Positions 41,301 through 51,700 of a DNA stretch of 64,000 bases are shown here, piece after piece. How positions within the stretch are numbered: position 1 is the first letter of the stretch; every line of letters starts with the position of its first letter. The DNA comes from Cheilinus undulatus (Eukaryota; Chordata; Actinopteri; Labriformes; Labridae), in the NCBI RefSeq assembly GCF_018320785.1, contig NC_054882.1, positions 27,966,719 to 28,030,718 on the forward strand, written 5' to 3'. Position numbers and translations under genes: made by a program. The notes below the pieces were generated by a model, which worked only from the letters and a program-made list of their open reading frames with translations, searched no databases and was not told the origin of the DNA.

Positions 41301-44300
41301 ACAGTTCGATCTCTCATAGACTCCGATCATGTCTTCACCTCAGTTTTCCTGTTTCCTTCCTTCCTTCCTTCGGGCCTTAATGAATGTCAGAGGTTTGTGC
41401 CTTGTAAAACCAAACATCTATCCCTGTGGGGGATTGAAGCTGCACTCAGGACAGCAAATACTTTCCCTGCCTAACTGTCCGTCAGCGACAAACGCAGACA
41501 TCGTATCTCACCTCTGGAGAGTGACTCAGTTCAATCTCCAGCCTGATTTAGTCCCTCATGATAATAAATGTGCGATGCCAGACTAATATCAACTAAATTG
41601 TTGTAAAAGTGACTGATTCTACCACTGATCCACAGCTGCCTCTGACTCTGGTTTAATAGCTATTTTGTGTAAAACTAGAAAAGTAAATCACAATTTCCAA
41701 TATTAGAAATGCACTTATAAAATAAACATACTTGATGCTTTTAATTTTTCCTTTAGAGTCTTTACTTTTACACCTAATCCCAGAGTAGGGTCCTCATGAA
41801 TAAATGCATGCCATTAGCTGTCTATAACGTATGTCCTCCCTGATAGATGGATGAGAGATAGATGGATGAATGGAAGTGTTTGTGGAGTGATGCTCGCTCT
41901 AATGGCTGCTGTGGAGACAAAAGTGGCTGTGCCCCCTTTGAGAAGGAAAGAGTTCTATTAGAGGAAATACACTGACGTAGACTGAGTACTCTTGTTACAG
42001 AAAAATGTACCTGAGTGTCAATAAGCTACATAATGTTATACACGTGCTAGTGTGTAAAGTGTCATGACAAAATTATTATTCTATTCTCATGTCTGCATTT
42101 CTTTATCTGTGCAAAGCTGTTGGGACGTCGTGTAAAATGTGACCAATTTGCAAATCCTATTCAACCTATATTCAGTCAAACACAGAGCAAAAATAAATGT
42201 TTAATGTTCACAATCATTGTTTATCAGACAAACAAATATTTTGAAATCGATCCCTGTAATGTGTTTCAAAAAGTTGGAACAGGATCACTTTTCCACTGTG
42301 TTACATCACCTTCTCTTATCTTTGAAGGACCGCAAGTGGAGTTCTTACCCATTCCGGCATGAGCATCTTGAGCAGCTCATCGGTGTAGGATTTCTGTTGT
42401 ATTGCATTAAAATACATTTTTAATGTGAGCTGGATTGCATGCAGGCCAGTCTAGTACCCACACTCTTTTATTGTGAAGCCATGCTGTTGTAACTCATGCA
42501 GACTGTGTCTTTGCTGTGATTTGAAATCATCAGGGGTATCCCTGAAAAAGACATGCTCTGAATGGAGGCATATGCCTCACCAAAACCTGAATGTACCTGT
42601 CAGTATTAATGGTGCATTAACAGATGAGAAAGTAGCACTAATACACTCCCACAGATGCTGGCTTTTAGACTTTGCCTTCTTGACAATCTGGATGATCTTT
42701 TCATCTTTAGCCAGGAGGACTCAACAGCCGCTATACCCCAAAACAACTTGAAATATGGATACCTCAGACCACAACAGACTTTTCCACATTAGTTTAGTCC
42801 GTCTTAAATGAGCTTGGGCCCAGAGAAGTCTGCAAAGCTTCTGGATGTTGTTGATACATGACTTTTACTTTGCATGGTAGAGTCTCACCTTACATTTGTA
42901 GATGCAGTGATGTACTGTGTTAACTGGCAATATTTTTCTGAAGTGCCCATGTTGTAATATTCATCACAGAATGATATTGTTTTTAATGCACTGTCACCTG
43001 AGGGATTTCAGCCTCACCCCTTCCAAACATAGATTTCACCAGATTGTCTGAATCTTTGGATGATACAACAGATCAGGGATGGTAAGTAACTAATTGCACT
43101 TACTCAGATTACTCTCAGTGAGAAGATTTTTGGGTACTTGTACTTTCAGAGTACACTTTGAAATCAGTACTTTTACTTCTACTTAAGGAAGTTTTAACCA
43201 GAGTAACTACTTTTACTTGAGTGCTATAGTCTTGTACTTTTTCCACCTCTGTTGACTAAAAGTTCATAAACAACAAAAAGTAGCGTATTGATATCTCAGG
43301 GTTTACATATCAGAGATGATTTTTAACCCATTAAGTGTAATTTTAACTATTTCAACTCCATTTTGAGTGAAATGATCTTCATTGTTGCAGTTATTCAACA
43401 GTGTTGATGCACCACTCTGTAAAGAGTTAACTGATCTAAGCTACCCCCACTGCTACTTCAAATCTGAGTTTCCCATCATGCCCTTGGGCAGAGTGTTAAG
43501 ATAGAATGTTAATATGTGTTTGGATGTTGCCTGTTGTACATTGGTTCCTGCTGGGGGGGTTGTTCATGCTGTGGTGGATTGTTGTTGTTTTTCAAGTTAT
43601 CCACTGAGTTAGAGAACTTCAAACTTCACTAACTCAGTGACTAACTCAGTACTTTTACTTCTACTTCAGTCAATTTTAACCAGAGTAAATGTACTTTTAC
43701 TTGAGTAAAATATTCAGTACTTTTTCCACCTCTGCTACAGACAGTAGACGGTGAAATCTCAAATTCCTTGAAGTTGCATGTTGTTCATAAACTGTTAAAC
43801 TATTAAACCAGGCAGTCTTAGCACCATTGTTGATTGTGTATGACTGAGTCTTTCAGGAGTGCTCTTTTAATACCCAATCATGGCACTATCACCTGTAGCC
43901 AACTGACCTTCTTACCGGTCGAATATTACCGGTGTTTTCTGGCCATTCCACAACTTTCCAAGCCCTTTATTACCCTTACCCAAATTTTTTGGAGCATCAA
44001 CTTCAGAATATGTGTATATAAAAAAAATGAGTTTGGACATTGAATGTTGCGTTAAATGTCTTTTGTTTTTAATCAGGTATATTTTGAAAGGATTCGTATA
44101 TCACTGCATGGTGTTCATTCACATTTTGCACAACATCCCAACTTTTTGTGAACTTGTTTGCACTTTTTTTTTTTTTTTTCAAAGTGTTGAAAGACTTGCT
44201 GTTGTTTCACAGCTTTAACGGGGAAAAAAATGGAAGCTTTTTTACTTCCAACATCACAGCTTTTGTCACAGCTGCAGCCCGTAAACAAACCATAGAGCCT

Positions 44301-45663
44301 TTTCTATTGTGTGCACCTGTTGAGAACATGCAACACATACATGCAGCACTGTATAGCTCGTTTGGAATTTTAATTGCCCCATTCAGAGGACGTCTTCATG
44401 ATTATTCGTGGCACTCTTTAACCCGGCACTTCATCATCTTAGTTCTTCATGTTTGACAAAGCAGAAGCCTCTTTTTTAAAGATACGGTCTGTAAACTTTT
44501 AAGTAAGCAAACAATGAAAATAAAGTGATTCCCATTATATTGTTTAACTGTAATACAAGTATTCAGTTGTGAGGTGCAAGCCCTGAAAGCCTGGGTGCCC
44601 CGTGGGTGCCCCCTACCCACAAAAGGCCTGTGTATTTCCAGGCTAACATGTTAAGGTCAATCTCTTCATCTGCTGGGGTCGCCTGGAGGACACATGGCAT
44701 TAATTGGGCTCGTAGCCATGAGCCCGCTGGCCTCTTTACTGTACTGTACATCCAACAACCTCTCTCTCTCTCTCTCTCGCTCTCTCTTCATTATCAAGGG
44801 TCTCTGCATTTGTTAGATTCCTCTGCCAAAGGCTAAACATGTTTCCTCCGTACACTGGTCATCATACTAATTGATAAAATGTATTTACCCTGATGGCTGA
44901 TGCCCTTTAATTGTATACTACTATGATAGACCTGGAGCTGTATATTACGTAATGAGATTAAGATGTGATATGAAGTGATAAGAGGAAGAGGAGGGGGTAG
45001 GAGGGGACTCGGCCCAAAGCTCTCAATGGAAAGATGTGGATCTGAGGGCAGGGCAGAGGGATGCAAGAGGAGCTCTGAAAGCCTCCGCAGACCTTTTTGC
45101 ATGTGCCAGCAGATCAGAGAACAATACAGCAGGTGCTTAGAGCTGCTGGTAAGGTTAAACTGGAGATCTTAAAGGGCAGACACTTTTAATATAGTCTTAA
45201 AGAGTATGATTAGGAAAAATGTGGCTCTATTGTGTGTCCAGGATTGCTTTTGGCTGAAAAATATGCAATAGTAAAGCTGCGAAAGACTAGTCTTACAATC
45301 AATTTGACATTTCTAAAGTGACTGAGTCCATATAAAAGTCGTCCAGTGTCATCTAATATGGCTTAATGGTTATGTTTTGTCACAATGATATCCTAACCTC
45401 TGTAATAAACAAGTTAAGAATGTTTTTTTTTCATTCAAAGATATTTTCTCACTCACCCAACACTTAAAAAGTGAAGAAAGAGTTAAAACATCTTACCTGA
45501 CGAACATAATGATTCCCACTTTAGCTATATCGTCCTTGATAACTTTCCATGACTCCTTGATCATGATAATCTGATCCCCGCTGGGACTGACAGCAGCAGC
45601 AACATCTGTATTTCTCTCTCCAAACTCCGCTTTGGCAGCCAGACCTGATATCGCGCAGCCCAT
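32273..45663 (-). CDS. xgb: Globin X
   Basis: Exons read on -: 45663-45497, 39772-39665, 36627-36507, 36223-36143, 32392-32273; 597 nt, 198 aa plus TGA, all GT-AG. The N-terminus MGCAISG has Gly2 for myristoylation and Cys3 for palmitoylation, the dual acylation shown for fish globin X. Aligned to neuroglobin, heme-pocket residues are Phe54 (B10), Phe68 (CD1), His89 (E7) in RAHGLRVM and His121 (F8) in ELGKSHYHY, as expected of a bis-His hexacoordinate globin. The C-terminal block is YVGAEFICAVQPILKERW then AMFQYVTSLMRQGYQEE. The first intron falls at B12 phase 2, a position shared across globins. Globin X is membrane-associated, found in fish red cells and neurons among others, with proposed nitrite-reductase or redox roles. 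It is absent from birds and mammals. Confidence 0.95.
32477..33276. mobile_element. hAT-like miniature element, copy B
   Basis: The left end AGTGGTTCTCAAGTGGTGAG and the right end CCACCATTTGAGAACCACA form inverted repeats, and the subterminal words GGACCCAAAAGT and ACTTTTAGGTCC are inverted too. It lies in globin X intron 4 and has no coding capacity. Confidence 0.8.
33405..34163. mobile_element. Non-autonomous TIR element with a third internal terminus
   Basis: The left end GCCCTATTCGCACAGAATTA matches the inverse of the right end TAATCCTGTGCGAATAGTGC over about 35 bp. A further inverted copy of the terminus sits at about 33580-33612 (GGTAATACTAATCCTGTGTG), suggesting a nested or end-duplicated copy. 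No open frame. Confidence 0.75.
34195..34256. repeat. Solo Tc1-like terminus
   Basis: GAACAGGTGAACCTAATGGA then GATCAGTGAGTGTA resembles the terminus at 5757-5796. Only the end is present. Confidence 0.5.
34260..36142 (-). other. Globin X intron 4, rest
   Basis: AT-rich sequence with no gene, RNA or repeat that I can identify. Confidence 0.5.
36143..36223 (-). CDS. xgb: Globin X exon 4 (G helix)
   Basis: An 81-nt, phase 0-0 exon coding YVGAEFICAVQPILKERW then TAELEEAWK. The acceptor is TTTTCCAG and the donor GTGAGG. Confidence 0.92.
36507..36627 (-). CDS. xgb: Globin X exon 3 (E helix end to F helix, proximal His)
   Basis: Codes RVMSFIEKSVARLEQLDRL then LELGKSHYHYNAPPKYYS, with proximal His121. 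It leaves in phase 0 at GTAAGA. Confidence 0.92.
37160..37500 (-). mobile_element. Tc1-like fragment
   Basis: Antisense words such as TTCACCCCACACATTTTCAC, TGGGGTTCAAGTCAGGGCTT and CAGTCTTTAGTTCACCCC match the catalytic-region complement of a Tc1 family different from the relic immediately to its right. Confidence 0.65.
37640..39215 (+). mobile_element. Nearly complete Tc1/mariner relic in globin X intron 2
   Basis: The left end contains TAATTATTATGCAAATTGGA and the right end, inverted, reads ACACCGTGTTCCAAATTATT. The interior is a colinear transposase region from 37871 to 38907. It is antisense to the host gene. It is among the best-preserved DNA transposons of the window. Confidence 0.85.
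37871..38907 (+). pseudogene. Broken Tc1-type transposase
   Basis: Opens MEEKKDLSAAEKRQIV and meets an in-frame stop at once (GTG-TAA near 37918). Later parts are MRKVSARHIHLIKTAAAKMP (38042-38302), then a frame break near 38300, then IIFMHDNAPSHAAKNT and WPPSSPDLSPTENLWSILK (38524-38907). The DNAPSH and SPDLSPTENLW blocks hold the second and third acidic residues of the DDE triad. It is disrupted and not expected to be active. Confidence 0.85.
39665..39772 (-). CDS. xgb: Globin X exon 2 (B12 to E10, CD1 Phe and distal His)
   Basis: Phase-2 exon coding RLFETHPECKDVFFLFRD then RELRAHGL; it includes Phe CD1 and the distal His E7. The acceptor is GGTTACAG; the donor is GTTAGA, weaker than its neighbours. 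Confidence 0.92.
40430..40665 (+). repeat. tRNA-derived SINE
   Basis: A box GCTCAGTTGGAAGAG (about 40441) and B box GGGTTTGATCCC (about 40483) sit in tRNA-like spacing. The typical fish SINE body follows: GTGTCCTCGGGCAAGACATT, GTGTGTGAATGTGTGTAAAT and AGGTCCATGTACCATT. It lies in globin X intron 1 on the opposite strand. Confidence 0.85.
40854..41045. repeat. Possible hAT (Charlie-like) terminus
   Basis: CAGGGGTGTCACACTTACGG then CGCGGGCCAC resembles the CAGGGGTGTCAAACTC end of fish hAT elements. No matching right end was found. Confidence 0.5.
41351..41371. repeat. (TTCC)n microsatellite
   Basis: Short run of CCTT/TTCC units. Confidence 0.8.
42108..44160. mobile_element. Long DNA element with inverted ends, interrupted
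   Basis: The left end TTGGGACGTCGTGTAAAATG is the inverse of the right end CATTTTGCACAACATCCCAA. The interior (AAAGTTGGAACAGGATCACT, TCTGAATCTTTGGATGATAC) matches a widespread degraded DNA transposon type in fish. It is split by another element at about 43077-43740. No intact transposase is readable. Confidence 0.7.
43077..43740. mobile_element. Element nested in the 42.1-44.2 kb element
   Basis: It begins CAGGGATGGTAAGTAACTAA and carries two outward-type ends ACTTTTTCCACCTCTG (about 43237-43254 and 43719-43735). Repeated CAGTACTTTTACTTCTACTT and TTTTAACCAGAGTAA words occur before each. This looks like two tandem or nested copies of one family, related to 28798-28904. Confidence 0.65.
44762..44789. 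repeat. (CT)n microsatellite
   Basis: Tandem CT interrupted once by CG. Confidence 0.9.
45497..45663 (-). CDS. xgb: Globin X exon 1 (acylated N-terminus, A and B helices)
   Basis: Codes 55 residues plus two bases, ending VGIIMFV-AG/GTAAGA. ATG 45663-45661 has A at -3 and G at +4, a strong context. An out-of-frame ATG lies 7 nt upstream (45670-45668) in a weaker context and opens a 49-codon frame ending at 45521 inside the exon. Confidence 0.92.
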
Positions 45664-46010
45664 TCTTCATGAAAACCGACACAAAAATGAGTATGCCCTT
45701 TTTCTCTTGCACAATCCAGGAGGACAAACAACGAGGGTTAAATGCGAAAATCTGGTGCTGCTAGCATCAGTCAAAGAGCGCGACTCCAAATGCGCTTTGA
45801 ACCCAATCCAGTCCTCGGTGTCTCTGTTTGGTGTTAAGTAGCAGAGCGTGCAGTCATGGTGCAGGTTCTGGTCTTTGGTTTAAAATAAAGACCCTCCTAC
45901 ATGAGAGCACTGTGCAGCGGACGCTGAGTATCTGTAAGCTTTTATGTTGAAGGAGAGCGCGTGAATTTCCGGTGACTTGACACATGTTTTGACGGCAACA
46001 GCGCGCGAGC
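45664..46010 (-). promoter_or_regulatory. xgb: Probable globin X promoter and 5' UTR
   Basis: On - the region reads through a GC-richer block (GAGCTCGCGCGCTGTTGCCG, ACCGGAAATTC with an ETS-type core) to CATAAAAG (45947-45940), a TATA-like box about 280 nt from the ATG. The transcription start is not determined. Confidence 0.4.
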
Positions 46011-46227
46011 TCTGTTAAAAGGCGCCTTGTAAGCTCGGATGCAATTTAATCTATGGGGTCATTTCAGTAAAAAAAAAAATACCCCACGAAAAACAAACGA
46101 ACAAACATAAATACACACTTGCATACATACGCCTATCTTACACCTACTTCCTGTTTCGGACCAGGAGCTTTAGTAAAGTGACATAAACGACTCTTAGGAA
46201 ATCTCAGCCGGCTTTAGAAAATACTTT

Positions 46228-46810
46228 AATGCCCATAAAAAGTATGCACCCCCTTGGATGTTTTACTATTTCATTGATTTTATACTTCAATCTTGGCCTA
46301 TTTAATTTGGCTTTTTGACAATACAACTCTTTTATGTCAAAGTGAAAACAGATTTCTACAAAGTAATATCAATAAAACAAAAATATGTTATGTAAAATAA
46401 GTGATTCAACTAATTCAACAGAGGTCTAGCCAACTGGTGCTAGTAGCCTCACAGATGGTGAAATCAGGATCACCTGATTGCAATGAATGTGGCTTAAGTG
46501 ATTGTAGTCTTGAGTCTGGAAGGTCTATCCACTGGTTCATCAGTATTCCTGGCTACCATTACACCATGAAGACAAAAGAACACAACAACCATCTCAGAGA
46601 AAAAGGTGATAGAAAATTACATGTCAGGAGATGGATATAAAAATGACCAAGGCATGAACATCCGCTAGAGTTTAGTTGAATTCATCATAAAGAAAAGGAA
46701 GGAACATGGCACATGTAAATCTGCCTAGGTCAGGCTGTCCTCACAAACTGAGTGACTGTGCAAGAAGGAGACTAGTGAGAAAGGACATCTATGACTACTC
46801 TGAAGGAGTT
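46228..46810. mobile_element. Tc1-like relic
   Basis: The terminus AAAAAGTATGCACCCCCTTG, then GTCAAAGTGAAAACAGATTT and GAACACAACAACCATCTCAG, matches a Tc1 family of fish. It sits between the globin X promoter and the PLEKHG3 3' end. Coding content is not preserved. Confidence 0.6.
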
Positions 46811-46814
46811 ACAA

Positions 46815-47395
46815 GCTTCAGCAGCTGAGATGGTAGAGACTCTGCATATAAAAACTCAACCCACCCTTTACAATTAAATCAAGGAAGGTTAAAACATTTT
46901 AGAGTGATGACACTTCCATAACAAATATTTAAGTGCCTCATATTCAGGTAAATATTCATTTTAAAGTCCCCAAGTAGACTGCTTCCATAAAATACAATTT
47001 ATTAAGATTAAAGCTGCATATATTCTTTCGTCTCTGAGTGTGCAGAGCCCACTGTTAGGGTTAATTTCATTTTTCTGCCATATTAGCTGAACAAATTTCA
47101 CTTTATTGCAATAAGCAATAACCCTTTTTATGACTCTTCTCCTTGGTTTTGGAAGGATATTGTGTCCTCTTGTATTTTTACACAAGCAGCGTTGATGCTC
47201 CTAAAATCTTCTATATGACATTATAGGAAGAAATAGCTGGTCTCAGTCTTGTAATATGAAAACAGGCTTCAGTTTAACCAATCATATAAATGGTTGATGC
47301 AACTAGATCAGCTTACTCCAGTAAGAACAGAGGGATATTCTTATTCTTGAGATGCACTGCCAGGTAAAGAATGGATGAATGTGGACACATAACCA
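46815..47395. other. Intergenic stretch between PLEKHG3 and globin X
   Basis: AT-rich; nothing recognised. Confidence 0.5.
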
Positions 47396-47399
47396 TTTC

Positions 47400-48117
47400 T
47401 ACTTTTATTGAAAATATGTGAAACTTCAAGTATGAAACAATATATAATCTGGAATGGAAAAAAACAAAAGAGGGCTGCTTATGGCAGGTATTTACATGAG
47501 GCTAAGCTCTGTCAAATATACAGTTTCATAAATAATGTTTAAGCAAATATACAACTTGATGAGAAAATAAAGCTCCAGTGATACAGTCTGTGAAAACAGA
47601 TTTAAAAGCAGCTTCAGTAGATGTGGAAGGTCAATAAATGTTAAAAACAACCCTCTTTGGCGTCGTCAGTCAGACTTTAGCTTGGTCTTGCTTCTCCCTG
47701 AAACTCCAGCTTACAGTTATGGTTAAATGACAATAGCGTTGTTTAGATGATGTCAGGAATCACCAACAGTGGGAGGGTGATAGATGCAGATACTCTAATT
47801 ATATAGACTAATCTTCAGTTCATACAGGGGACTATTTACATACTTTTTTACAGTTCAAACAAGTTCTTAATGTACAAATATTGCAACGCACCTCTTTTAA
47901 AGAAATCATGTTTTCTCCCCAGTGACCAATAAAAATCCCTTTAAGTTAACACTGGTATAAACATCACCACCGTGTCTTTTATAATGTACTAAACAATGTG
48001 CAGATAACAAGTTGCATTCTTTGGGGGAAGAAGGGAAGATTAGAAGCATCAGGTTACTGGCAGATAATGTTCCCACGTGACAGTCCCTGATAATAAAAAT
48101 GTACATATTTCAAAAGT
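47400..48117 (-). other. plekhg3: PLEKHG3 3' UTR
   Basis: On - the sequence after the stop codon at 48118-48120 runs to AATAAA at 47409-47404, giving a 3' UTR of about 0.7 kb. Confidence 0.6.
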
Positions 48118-48788
48118 TCATGAGCCTGTGCTTAAACTCTGAAACTTCTCCCGTAAGCTTTTCACCAGATTACTCTCTGCAATCTTCCCTGCAGTCAGCA
48201 CAGCGGACTTTGTCGAACAGTCTTTGTCCTCCTGGAGAGGTTCTTCAGTCTCTCTTGTTAGCAGACCCACCTGGCTGGTCGTGCAGCAGGTCGTCTTCAC
48301 AGCTTCCTGAAGGTTCTGCACCTCATGTAGGGGTATCATGTGGTCCAAAGAGCTCCACCTGCACAGCAGGGGCTGGAGCCGGGCCTGAGGCTTGGGTCTG
48401 GTCTGGGGCCAATCCTCTACGAGAGAGCCTCCTCCCTTGTTCACAGATGCATGCTGTGTCCTTGAGCAGTCTGTCAGAGCTTTATGGAGGTCGGAGGAGC
48501 TGCTGTATTTATATGAGGAGCCGTTACACTTGTCCGCACAGAACTCCAGCATCCCGTTTGGGATGGTGCTGCTGCGGGTTACTTTGGTGTGGGAGGTCTC
48601 TGTGTATTTGGTACGCAGCTCCTGAACGTCTGGCCAGTGGAAGGTGTCCGACTGTGGGCTCTGTGGGCCCGTCAGTATGCTCTGGGAGCCGGCTCCTGAG
48701 CTGGGGGTCTTGACTGGACTTGGAGAACGTTCTTCATGGATGACTGCCTGATCGCTGGAGTTCAGGGACAACCTCAAGCTGGCCTTCC
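48118..48788 (-). CDS. plekhg3: PLEKHG3 terminal exon
   Basis: Codes [35 protein letters not shown] and the C-terminus [15 protein letters not shown]-stop. The DTF-WPDV-EL block and the SLREKFQSL end are shared with mammalian PLEKHG3. Confidence 0.93.
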
Positions 48789-51700
48789 CTGCATGTGGAC
48801 ACAGACAAAAGACAACAAACAATCTTTAGGATTCCAACCTTTACTGCAAAAGAAAGAAACATTATAATAGTTTGCATCCTAGTTACCCTTTTTCCTTGAT
48901 TGCATCTTCTCTTCGTGGATAGCAGGCACACTCTTTACACCCTGTTGTTGTTGTTCTCGGTTCCTCTGCCAGATCATGGGTCTGTTATTCTTTATACGCT
49001 GACTGTACTGACGAGCCAGCTGGAACACCTTGTTTTTCATCTTTCCCATGTCTTGTAAGATCTGGTCTTCCTCCATACTGGTCCTGAAACTAATAATCTT
49101 GGGTAGGTTGGCTTGATTGAAGTGGCATTTTTCTTCAGTTACTGGTGTCTCCCCTGCTGGGACTGTTCTGGGAGGAGATGAGACAGAGGAGCCATCTGAG
49201 GTGTTGCTGGTTTCAGACTCCTCTAAAACCTGAGGTGGTTGCTCACTGTGTTGAATGTCAGAGGTTTCTGGGCAGATTTCTGGTGTTACTTCTGATCTGG
49301 AGTCACAAATGTTCTCACCTTTAGCCTGCTGCACTTCCTGGCCTTCTGTCTTTGACTCCATATCTTCCCAAACCTTGACCATGTCCGACGATGATGTAAA
49401 CTCTTCTTCTTTGGTAGGGGAGTTTGTGATGCTCTGAGATCTAGCTTTTACCTCCTGAGGTTCATTTTGGGGACTTGAAGATTTTTGAAGACTTTCTGCA
49501 TTTTTACTATTATCTAAGCCAGGAAGGTCAAACACAGACCACGATGTTGGGCGGTTTCTTGAGAGTCCCTTCCTGTGAACTGAAACAGCCTCCTGCGGGG
49601 TACTGTTGAGCTGTCGGCTCAGATGTCGAACCAGACCTGCTGGGATATAAGAGAGGCTCTCCCTTCTCTTGATGCTAAAGTTAGCATCTTGGTACTCAGC
49701 GTGCTCGTAGTATCTTCTGATCTTGTGGATAAGGAGGCGGTCTTGTTTGGAGAGAGTGGACCTGCGCTCCTGTTCTGGTGCTGGTTCATGTGCACACGTG
49801 GGTGTATCAGGCTCAGTGGACCCCTGTGGCTCTGGAGTAGAGCTAGCCAACACTTGAGTCTGGGACTCCAGGTCCATGCAGGCTGAGGGGCTTTTAAAGA
49901 CGTCATTTTCAAATGTGGGTGAGGGGCAAGCGAGAGGACCCAGATCATCTGAGACCAGACTGCTCCGTCTGGACAGGCTGCTGATAAAGCGCTCTGCGAT
50001 CACGCTCGCCTGGTCCAGTACAGATGAAGGTAAGAGGCTTTTGTTATCTGAAATCACCTCCTCTTCCTCTTCTGAGAGCTCCCCGTTTGTCAGCACGCTT
50101 GTCTCCTCCACGATGAGACCAGAGGAATCACTCCCCCCTTCTTCATCCTCTACACTTTCTGTTGAAGTGTCCTGAGGTTCTGGTGTGACCACTTTTTGTT
50201 GCAAAGGGGAGACGGGAGGCTCTGTGCGCTGGGGTTGCTGGAGCTCCGTCTGACTGACCTCCTTTACTGGCAGGATACATTTTAGAGGGCACAGCTCCTC
50301 CACACTGACCTGAAACAAAAAGAAGACTTGAGGATTGGAGTAAATGAGTAAAGTTTATTTAACACAGCACCTTTCACAGAGCAAGTCACAAAGTAACAAC
50401 ATAACTAAACAACAGTAACAACAAATATTCATTAAATGAGCTAGAATGAAACACATGAATAATACAAGATTACAAAATCTAATCAAGTGGTCAAAAGCCA
50501 ATTTAAAGAGATGTGTTTTAGCTGCTTTTTAAAGGCCTAAGTCAAACCTGCACAACGTAAGCTGTAAGGAAGAATTCCAGAGAGTCATGAAAGTCATGAT
50601 CAACTTGGTATTGATGACAAGTAGACCCTGATCTGAGGACCTAAGGGTTCTGCTGGGAATGTAGCAGTTCAAAGACATATTCAGGTGCCTGATTATGGAG
50701 GGCTTCATAAACAATAACAAGGGCTTCAAATGTATTCTTAATTTTATTGAAAGCCCATGTAGAGAATATAAAAGGGTGTCATGTGAGTTGATCTGCTGGA
50801 CCTGGTTAATCATCTAGCAGCTGAGTTTTGTATCAGTTGTAGGCTGATGACAGAGGACTTATTAAAGCAGGTTTAGAGGGAATTACAGTTATCAATATGT
50901 GAAGATACAAAAGCATGAATTAACATTTCTAATTCAGTTTATGACACAACAGAGCGATACTTCTACAAAGGAGAAAAAATGAATGTAGCAGATAGCATTA
51001 GTTCAGGCACGCCAAGAAGTCATGCGCTGTGAAATTGACATCAGCTGTTCTCATGGTGATGGCCAGCTGAATTGCCAGCTGAATTGCTAAGCACTCTATC
51101 GGCTAATCACACTCATGCTGCCTTATTTAAACTGCTCTTGCCTGGCTATGCTCTGCAGCTCTGTCTGCAAGCTGTTCTTGCAACCCTCCTCCACCCCAGC
51201 TCCTCTTTCATTTTACTTCTGACTAAATCAATGTTATTCTGGTGTCACTGATGCCTGCTCCGCTCCGGGTTTTTGCTGCTTCTCTCCCTGCCCTGCCTTT
51301 CTGTATGCTTTCCTCATTGGCATAGGAAGAGCAGGAACGTGTGCTGTTCCTGGTTAATGCTTTCCACATAGGCTTGTGGACGGGCAAGGGGATCCCTAAC
51401 AGCCACACCATCGAATATAAACAACAGCACATATATGCTAATTAATAACTGCTAATAAAGAAATATTTATATTTGTGTGTTTCTTGACAAAGTGGTCCTG
51501 ACAGAACTGGGTTAATTATTTGACATGTTTATCAAAAAGCATAGTTTGATCGAAAATAACTCCCAGGTTTGTCAGATTTGGTTTGGTTGAAGACGAGAGA
51601 GAACCATACAATTAGCAACCTTGCAGGCAATGTCTTCTGAAGCAGTTACAAGGACCTCTGTTTTATCTGTGCTGATCTGAGGGAAGTTGTCATTCCTCCA

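Noticed and set aside
48099-48713. 204-codon open frame on + opposite the PLEKHG3 terminal exon.
   Set aside because: It is a shadow of the real exon on the opposite strand, which carries the conserved [10 protein letters not shown]-terminus.
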